A stretch of DNA of 64,000 nt from Echiichthys vipera (Eukaryota > Chordata > Actinopteri > Perciformes > Trachinidae). Position 1 is the first letter of the stretch; each line of letters begins with the position of its first letter. The translations under genes were made by a program, and so were the position numbers. Location of the stretch: contig OY829662.1 in the NCBI GenBank assembly GCA_963691815.1, positions 22,922,062 to 22,986,061 on the forward strand. The letters run 5' to 3'. The notes beneath the pieces were generated by a model. The model ran no database searches, was not told where the DNA came from, and saw only the letters and a list, made by a program, of their open reading frames with translations. Shown in pieces: positions 56,588-64,000 of the stretch.

Positions 56588-56885
56588 TGTGTTGGAAGAT
56601 TGTTTCTTCAATATAGGCCCTTCTAAGAGAAGAGTGAGGGACAGAGTGGCGGAGCATAGATATGCCATTCGAACACGGAATGTGAATTCTCCCATGGCCA
56701 AACATTATACGGAAGCACAACACACAGACATTCATCTCTACCAGTGTCAGGTGTTGAGGTTCTTAGTGCTGATGTAAGGGTGAGGATAATTTCATGCCGT
56801 GAAGGACACCAGCTTTCCTGGCCTCAATGAAGCCTTTGACCTCTTATCCTTTAGTGATAAATATATTTTTGTTGTGAAATGATTA
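56588..56885 (+). pseudogene. Penelope-like element 3' fragment (GIY-YIG endonuclease part)
   Basis: A frame at 56589-56777 reads RRVRDRVAEHRYAIRTRNVN then SPMAKHYTEAQHTDIHLYQC. This resembles the GIY-YIG endonuclease of Penelope-like retroelements (R-x3-H-x2 and SPLAKHF-type motifs). After a frame break, TSFPGLNEAFDLLSF (about 56808-56852) resembles the usual C-terminus. The reverse transcriptase is absent. It lies 100 bp after the Phafin-like stop, so it is probably part of that gene's 3' UTR. Confidence 0.55.
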
Positions 56886-57288
56886 GACATCTTCAGATGG
56901 TTTTCGATATTATGTTTACGTCATTACTCACACATTTAAATTGGCTCTTTGTGTTCTATGTCTTTATATTCAGTTGGATAATTATTTTTTGGGTTTTGTC
57001 TGCACATTAGTTGCATTACTTCTTATGGTCTCCATTTTGTAATCCATGGTTTATGTTAGATTGTTATATTTGTATCTTGTTAATGACCAAATAGTCTGTC
57101 TATTGGCTCTGATTATGTCAGAAGTAGAATCTCCTCAGGACCCTGATGGTCCTCCTGCAGGCCTGGAGGAGCACTGCACAGATCTAAGGGTTCACAGCTG
57201 AACTTGATTTTACTAGAATTGCTTGGATGTGTCTCTCAGAGAGGCACAAGCCAACACACGTTGGTGTTTTTGAAATTGTACCCACTAA

Positions 57289-57294
57289 AATAAA
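57289..57294 (+). terminator. Polyadenylation signal, Phafin-like gene
   Basis: AATAAA about 800 nt after the stop codon, followed by T/GT-rich sequence. Earlier copies of the hexamer were not noticed. Confidence 0.5.
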
Positions 57295-60120
57295 AGGTTT
57301 CGACTTTTTCAAACCCAACTGAGTCCCTGCACGTTTTTCTTTTCGATCTGTTACCCTTTGGTTGGAGGGAGACCAGCAGCGCTCCTGCGATCCTCTTGTC
57401 TGTGTTAGAAGTCAATAGAGAAAATCCTTAGAAAGAGAATCATGTATTGTGTTTGTAAATACTTACTGATGTCGTTACTGCACTTATTTTAGTCAGTCAC
57501 TGTTTACATATGGAAAAGCATTTGCACTTCATATTGGCTCTTTTACTTTGCTTTGAAATGATCTAAAAACATTAAAGCACTTACAAAAGGGGTAAAGGCT
57601 TTGTGTCTGTTGGGATGATCTGAGCATTGAGAGTCATGTTGGACGCACCCATTTAGTTATGATTCCAAACACACACACCCATTTTCATCTTCTACGCCTC
57701 CTCCAGAAAGCTCTGTAACTCACTGGGATGAGTGCTGTGAAACTCCAAAGTGTTATAAAATAAATAATTATGAAACTAATACAAATACATACATGGGACG
57801 CATAATATGTGAAATAACATAGGAATTTTAATATTTGAACCTGAACTCTCTAAACTCATTGTAAAATATGGATCCTTCTTATTTTCAAAATAGTGATTTT
57901 AGAGGACTTTTCTATTTCAAAATGCACTTTTTATTTCATGCCATGTTTCATGACGGCGATAAACACACCCCTTTAGAATAAGACAAGTATAAAATATAAG
58001 AATACAAGTTACAGTGCAGGAAATGAAGATTTATTTGATGTATTAGAGGGAGCAGGCAGCAGCAAAAAAACAGAAAAGTCTTCAGTTTAGCACGTCCTTG
58101 GCTTGCTTATATATTCATTAAATAGTTCCAGGAAGTTAATGAAACTGCACTGTTGTGCTTTTATGATGGTGGGCCTCCTGATCCACTCAACCATAAGAGC
58201 AGTGATCTGAGTGTGAAAGGAGGACTGAATGTAGATTAAGAATAGGCCTGGAACTGATGCTTTCCCAAGATTTTATGACAGATTAATTGAAATGTATTGA
58301 ATGAATTGATTGTTTCTGAACATTGTTTTATCCACAGTTTATTTCCTCAAGATAATGTTTGGGATTGACATTCACAGATGTGAGGATGAGCCTTTTATGT
58401 TGCAAACCTGTGTGAGGAAGTGTGTTTTCGAGAGGCGGGGAGACAGGTGCTTTCTGTTGGGCGTGGATATCTCCGAGAGGAGGGCGGTTCACAGTAAAAA
58501 TGCCCAAGGTTCTCGCATGAGAAATAGCTGCGTAATCTCTCATTGAATAGGTTATCATAACAAACTGGGATTACGTCTTCTTTGAGGTGTGCCCCTGGTC
58601 ACTGCTTCTTTGATTCTGTTTAAAGGGCTGGTGCAAATACTTCACATGGTTATGACTTTTATAAACAACTGTAACAAAACAGAATCTTTTCCAGTTATGG
58701 GCGAGTCCATTTCTTAAATGTAGTGTCAAACCGGTTTGACTTCACCTCACACGACAACTAAATGTGGCCTATATTCCAGTAGACAGACACATTTGAAAAC
58801 AGATGCATTCACCAGACCGTTCATTAATCCTGTAAACCTACGTGCACGATCTGCAGGATTGGAGCTGGTTTGAGTTATTTGGTTTCTTTAATAAAAATGC
58901 TTCGCCAGCCATGGTGTGTTTGAACAACTGGAGTACTGTCAGTGCTGCTGGTAAATGCAGGGGTTGTTTTTGGTGTACAATGACATACTTATTATACAGC
59001 TGAGACTCAAGTCTTTGTCTCAGGACTTTAATATATAAGTACAAGTCCATTTACTGAGACAAATACAACTTTAACTTTTAATAATGTACTTTTTTTCTAT
59101 TAAACTGCTATAAACACGCTTTTAATCTAGCCGTTTTAAAACACCATCACACAGTGTATTGAACACCTAATCCCACCATTTTCAAGACATTTTATTCCTT
59201 TTAAAGGCATTTTTTATTCTATTTCTAAATCAAATTAGCCACATGTACTACTGTTTGTCACTTTAGTTCCTTTATTTATTTAGATTATTTGTGTGCCACC
59301 TCTTGAGTGTCATGTTTAATGCTCTTAATAGGTGTCATCTTTTTATGCTTTTAATGTAAAGCACTTTCAGCTGCATTTGTATTAAAGGTGCTCTACAAAT
59401 AAAGTTTATTATTATTAAGATTTTTTTCTGCAACTGCATCTTAGATCCCTTTATTTGGTCAAATAAAGAAGAATGCTGATGCAAAAATGCAACTCTCTGA
59501 CTCTGCTATTGCAAACACGTCCATGGTAGTTTTCCGTGGCGAGTGAATCAAGTTTGACTGTCAACAGTGACACCTGTTGGACAAAAGTAGTCATTGCGTT
59601 GTAGAGAACTATTAAAAGCAAAACCCACGATGAAGCTGTCAGTCATAATGAAGTGAATTCACCTCTCTCATCTAGAAGCGGGGATAACCATACATATACA
59701 TGCTTCATTTCATAGGACCAGTGGTAATTGTAACATTGTTTACATTTTACGGCATAACTCATTCTGCAGAACAATTGTCCCGGTCAGTTTTTACCATTAA
59801 AAAGTTTATTTATCTCAAAAAGCAACACTTGGTCCTCCAGTTTTGCAGAGAAAGTCACATTCAAATGCACCAAATTTGGAGGTAAATGGTTTTCCCAGGA
59901 TAGGAAAGGTTAGAAAAACTAGATTCTGAAAAGTAACTAAAGCAGTCAGACCAATGTAGTGGAGTAAAAACGGAGATGACGTGAAGCAGAAATATAAAGC
60001 TGCATTACATGGAAGAGCTCAAGTAAAGTACCTTGACCTTTAACTTAAGTACAGTGCTTGAGTTAGTATATTCAACTTTGCCAGAACATGTTTGAATTGA
60101 TGGAAAAAGACAGAGACATT
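57295..60120. other. Geneless stretch
   Basis: No exon recognised. 59325-59416 (GTAAAGCACTTTCAGCTGC then GGTGCTCTACAAATAAAG then TTATTATTATTA) is a typical fish LINE/SINE tail. Confidence 0.4.
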
Positions 60121-60136
60121 TCACTTTCACAAACTC

Positions 60137-60142
60137 TTTATT
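60137..60142 (-). terminator. Polyadenylation signal of the THAP gene
   Basis: Minus strand AATAAA, 235 nt downstream of the stop codon at 60377-60379. Confidence 0.6.
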
Positions 60143-60376
60143 TGCTCATAACGATATTTTCAAAGTGAACTTCATTTTATGAAATGCAACAATACTGGTC
60201 AACTCAAAATAAGTCCAAAGAGCATAAAACATTTTACAACTGTGAAAGCTTTCATCAGTTCTCAGTCTGGCGTTTGACATCTGATTGAGTGAATGGAGAA
60301 CAGAAAAGTTGATTTCATTTTCCATTTTGTTTAGTTTTTTATAATCCAACACAAGCAGCTGATTTTGGAAAAGTCC

Positions 60377-62828
60377 TTACGCAAAACAATCGTTTGACTT
60401 AACAGTAGAAAAAGTGCTGGGTGGTAACTCGCAGTCTGCAGTGGGAGAAGGGGGCAGCGGGGAAGCGGTGTCGCCCGCGGCGGTTTTAGGCAGTTGCATT
60501 TTTGGAGGACAGTTCTTTGCTTTTGTGGGAAACGTTCGGCAGGAATCAGGGTGGTTACAGCGCAGCCGTTTAGAAGCGTCTTTCTGCTGCGATAGCTTTT
60601 TAAACTGCTTTTCAGCTGCATCCATCTTTTCCTGGAGAACTTTTGACAGATTTTTCAAGGACAATAGTCTCGATTTCAATCTCCTTGCCTGCTGGTTTTT
60701 TAACTTGAGTTTCTTGCGAACTATAACAAGCTGAGCGTATATTTCGCTTTCTTGCCGTTTGAGTGTCGAGGGAGACTCGGAACCAAGCTGATCCTGTACT
60801 GCATTTGCTTCCCTTCTGAGTATTGCGGGGGACTTGGAACTAACATAGTAGGCATGATCGAGAATAATTGTCCGTGGGTCTCCACTTGCATTGGCCTCAA
60901 GCCGAACCATGTCCCCATTAAGGACACACACAACCTCATTGGTCTCCTCGGCAGTCACTTGACTCACACTGGCATTGTTAGCATCAGCAGAAGGAATGCT
61001 ACCATGGCATCCTTTGTCAATTTTGGTAACGGCCTCTTCGTCCAACATAGAATACAACTGTGCAAAGTGTCCAGGGTCGGAGGTAGAGACTGGACCGTTA
61101 CTTTCATCTATTTTTCCACTTAACCGGCTGGTCCGCGTGGTCCTGGCACGTGGTTTATTTTTCAACATATGTGCTGGAAAGTTGAAAATGGTAGGCACAC
61201 CAGTGTCCTTCAGCTTCCTCTTGCCCTAATGGTAAATACAGAAAACATTTTTTTATTTCAATTTATGGTTTATTTTTGCCAGTGGAGGACTTTTTCAGGG
61301 TGGTTATCCTAAGGTTGAATATGTAGAATCTTTATTAAAAGATATAGGTTTTAAATATAATGCACCCACGGGGCGTTTTGAGGGTACAGAATTAAAGTAT
61401 TGCTTTTCCGTAAAAAAAATTGTTTTGAATTAATATTTGTAATTTTTTTAACAGGTTTGACAATGACTTTCTGTCACATTCTGTTGCCATAGTAGCAGCC
61501 AATAGCGTTGGGCATTGCTGGTTGCCAGGGTTGTCTGTTGTTGGGTGCAGCTACTGTAGACTGGCACTGGGTGAAATGGAGTTTTCCAATCCTGCAGCTG
61601 CTTCGGAGCCACAGTGAAGGGGGCGAAATTTGTCCCAGCAGCTGAGTGAGCCGAGACAGGCAAAAACAGGGCTATATAGGCCGAGCACTCACTCCATGGA
61701 CTGAGAGAAAGGAGAGAAACGCCATTCAAACGCACGCCCACATGGCTACGGTTCTCCTTGATCGCTAACATCACTTTCATCTGTACTTAGCTGGAACGGA
61801 GACTTTAGAATAGAAATACATGATATACAAAAGAAAGCCACACATTTTGCAAACATTTATTTTTAAAAAAAATATTAACATTATACAGGAGCACTGAAAT
61901 CCTAATGACATTACACTTGCATGTGCACAAAATTTTGGAAGATGTTATGAAGTCAGTGCTGAGTGAATCACGATAGGGGAGGCAGCCCTGAGAAAGGGCA
62001 GTGTGCAGCTCCAGGAAGGAAAAAAGGAAGTGCCACAGGAAAGGGCTGCCTGATGGCAAGGCAGAGCGTTGGATTTATATCTAGCATATAGTCAAACTGA
62101 CATTGATTTCAATAAGGTTGGTCTTTTTTTAAAGAGATGAAATCCTGTCTGCTTCTCTACTGTAGGTAATACGCGGACTATGGATAAGTACTACATTACT
62201 ATCGCTTTAAGAGGACTGTCTGCAGTGGAAATGTGAAATGTTTTTACTTATGGTTCTAAAGGTACTATAGCGAAAGTGTTTGATGGAAATGAAACTTGAC
62301 ACAAAGCTATGTGATACCGACTGCATTATACTTCTGGCTCAGTAGCCTTTTAAGAAGTTGGAATCAAACATCTTACGCAGAGATAAACAAAACATCCATT
62401 TTGGACCCATCAAAATGTTTTAAAGAGTTCCTTATTTTTCAAGGAAAAAGTGATACTTTTATTCTGCAACTTTCTAAAAGCTCTGTGGATAATTTTATTT
62501 AATTATTTGTCTGCATAAAAATGTTACCCATAACACCTTTAAATTGAGACTTTAATGGAAACTACATTTTTATTACTACTGGGAGTAAAGTACCAAAAAA
62601 GGTACCGTTGAGTACCAGTGTTGAATTCCAGGTGGCACTAGTGTACCCAACCCTAGTGATTTTGAATTAGGAGTGCAAAAGATGTATCCGTCTACCTTGC
62701 TGTCTATCAAGAACTGATCCTCCTCAAAGTGCATACTGCACAGACGTGACGATTCAGTCGGGGACCAGTTTATTCTCTTCATGTTCCAATACCATCGCCT
62801 CAGTCTTGCAGAATCTCCGAAAGGAAAT
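60377..62828 (-). CDS. THAP-domain zinc-finger protein (5' end missing)
   Basis: Two exons on the minus strand: 62828-62696 and 61225-60377. The first encodes most of the THAP finger: FPFGDSARLRRWYWNMKRINW, then SRLCSMHFEEDQFLIDSK, with the Cys-x2-His zinc ligands (CSMH) and the conserved Pro and Trp. The second starts GKRKLKDTGVPTIF, the closing (A)VPTIF box of the domain. The first two zinc cysteines must be on an upstream exon (acceptor TTCTAACAG at 62831-62829), which I could not find up to the window end. After the finger come about 110 low-complexity residues, DHAY (an HCFC1-binding motif of the D/E-H-x-Y type), a coiled coil rich in Lys/Leu (about 150-206 of the second exon product) and a Pro/Ser-rich tail. 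THAP proteins are sequence-specific DNA-binding regulators; the layout resembles THAP1/2/6-like members, but the paralogue cannot be fixed. Confidence 0.85.
61226..62695 (-). other. Intron of the THAP gene
   Basis: Donor AAG then GTAGAC at 62696/62695 and acceptor TACCATTAG ending at 61226. The 110-residue minus-strand frame at 61448-61780 inside it has no recognisable similarity or splice context. Confidence 0.6.
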
Positions 62829-62831
62829 CTG

Positions 62832-63546
62832 TTAGAAAAAGAAAAACATTTACTGTACTGTCCCTGGCAGGTTGTTTAAAAATATGCACATACGCACAGA
62901 CACATCGTAAAACTATGCAAGAATTAGCACAAAAGAGCAGTTTAATTGCTGCCACTGAGTGCTCCAACATTCACTGCAAGGGGGGACTCATGTACCACTC
63001 AAAGCGACCGGCAGTGTTTTAATACAGAAATTATATCAAACACTCAATATGGCAACACATTAAAAATAACACACCACAATAAACACTTAACATAACAATA
63101 ACATAAGCAGTACACCAGACTGTGCGAGCATATTGGATTATTCTGTAATCACAATATTTGGATCAGCAACATTAAAAAAAGTCTGCCAGTGCAGCTTGTG
63201 AAATATGAACTGTCCATAAAATCACAAAATACTGTGTGCAATTTAGGTTTTTTTGGAATTTAGTATAATCTTGAGTTTTCTATGCATATATATTTGTCCT
63301 GCATCCCCTGAGCACAAACCACCAGGTTCACTTCCTGATATGTAATCTGTTTCTATACCTGGTAGAAAAGTTCATTCTAATGCTGACTCTGACTGATGTC
63401 TACACAAGGCTACATGGACCAAACTAAGATCTGAGTGTGACTACTTTTTTCACCTGTTTAAACTGAGCTATACAACAGTACTACTTAATGTCAAGGTAGA
63501 AAGTAAATGTTACTATTGTAGCATTTGTCATGCATGCGACTCTTCA
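62832..63546. other. Probable intron of the THAP gene
   Basis: Searched on the minus strand for the C-x2/4-C start of a THAP finger with a donor; none seen. AT-rich sequence. Confidence 0.4.
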
Positions 63547-63554
63547 CTCTAGAG

Positions 63555-63759
63555 CAGGGGTGTCAAACTGATCCAGTAAAGGACTGCTGTGGCTGCAGGT
63601 TTTCATTCCAACCAAGCAAAAACACACCTGGTCCAACAAATCAACTGTGAAGGCAGTTCAGGTGATGGAGTTAGTCGAGTCAGATGTGTTCTTGCTTGGT
63701 TGGAATGAAAACCTGCAGCCGCAGGTTGCTGTGCAAACTGGATCAGTTTGACACATGTG
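63555..63759. mobile_element. hAT-type foldback MITE with 8-bp target duplication
   Basis: Exact flanking CTCTAGAG at 63547-63554 and 63760-63767. The left end CAGGGGTGTCAAACTGATCC and the right end (reverse complement CACATGTGTCAAACTGATCC) are inverted copies. The inside is nearly palindromic (CTGCAGGTTTTCATTCCAAC near 63593 and its reverse complement near 63700). CAGGGG-type ends and 8-bp duplications are hAT hallmarks. Confidence 0.9.
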
Positions 63760-63854
63760 CTCTAGAGTCTAGACATTACAAATCAAAGGCTGGTTAATCC
63801 AGGGTCTTCACTATTTTAACAACATTTAAGTTTAAACTTGACGTTAACCTAAAC

Positions 63855-64000
63855 CAGGGCTGTCTAACCCTGCTCCTGGAGGGCCGCTGTCCTGCATGTT
63901 TTAGGATTCTCTCTGCTCCAACACACCTGCATCTAATGATCTGCTCCTTATCAAGCAGCTGAAGCCTGTCACAGGTTTGAAAATCTTTAAAGCAGGGAGA
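63855..64000. mobile_element. hAT-like MITE, cut by the window end
   Basis: Begins CAGGGCTGTCTAACCCTGCT, then CCTGGAGGGCC, CCTGCATGTTTTAG and CAACACACCTGCATC, a non-autonomous element widespread in fish. The right end is outside the window. Confidence 0.6.

Noticed and set aside
61448..61780. 110-codon minus-strand frame in the THAP intron
   Set aside because: No recognisable similarity and no splice sites joining it in frame with the THAP exons.

Overview
The window looks like a piece of a ray-finned (teleost, probably percomorph) fish nuclear chromosome. The evidence is spliced genes with GT..AG introns, very long (TG)n/(CA)n microsatellites, fish-type tRNA-derived SINEs, a Tc1-like element, several MITE families, and proteins that look like fish matrix Gla protein and fish osteocalcin. 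Nothing suggests a bacterium, plasmid or virus: there are no operons, CRISPR arrays or attachment sites.

Six protein-coding genes can be supported. Minus strand, left part: a GPRC5-family orphan receptor (three coding exons, 4251-7233) and a photoreceptor cGMP phosphodiesterase gamma subunit (two coding exons, 11642-11988; non-coding first exon and TATA/CRX-type promoter near 13.14-13.26 kb). Plus strand, right part: matrix Gla protein (four coding exons, 43206-44526; TATA promoter and non-coding exon near 41.83-41.93 kb), osteocalcin (four coding exons, 50236-51538) and a Phafin-type PH+FYVE protein (two coding exons, 54856-56485). Minus strand, right end: a THAP zinc-finger protein whose first exon lies outside the readable part (exons 62696-62828 and 60377-61225). 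GPRC5A/D, MGP and PDE6H sit on the same arm of human chromosome 12, so the block looks like conserved vertebrate synteny. The receptor is therefore called GPRC5A/D-like and the phosphodiesterase subunit PDE6H-like. The two Gla-protein genes are 5.7 kb apart, head to tail, with identical intron phases (1-1-2), as expected of old tandem duplicates. Both are secreted, vitamin-K-dependent mineral-binding proteins.

The 30 kb between the phosphodiesterase gene and mgp has no recognisable gene. It is an accumulation zone for repeats: two MITEs with exact 9-bp target duplications, a 1.8-kb TTAA-flanked element, a 1.24-kb inverted-repeat element with a 9-bp duplication, two solo LTRs in opposite orientation, SINEs, a Tc1 remnant, two decayed BED-finger (hAT-like) fragments, a 0.7-kb A-rich minisatellite and a 350-bp purine-only tract. 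Further MITEs lie at 44.9-45.5 kb (inside the probable mgp 3' UTR), 46.9-47.2 kb, 47.3-47.9 kb and 63.6-64.0 kb. A Penelope-like (GIY-YIG) fragment lies just 3' of the Phafin gene.

I found no undescribed molecular system. The most rewarding points are the mgp-osteocalcin tandem, the intron-bearing third-type Phafin, the well-delimited MITE insertions, and the CRX-type promoter and intronic cluster of the phosphodiesterase gene. Exon limits were derived by hand from splice signals and reading frame; family names come from motif recognition, not database searches.
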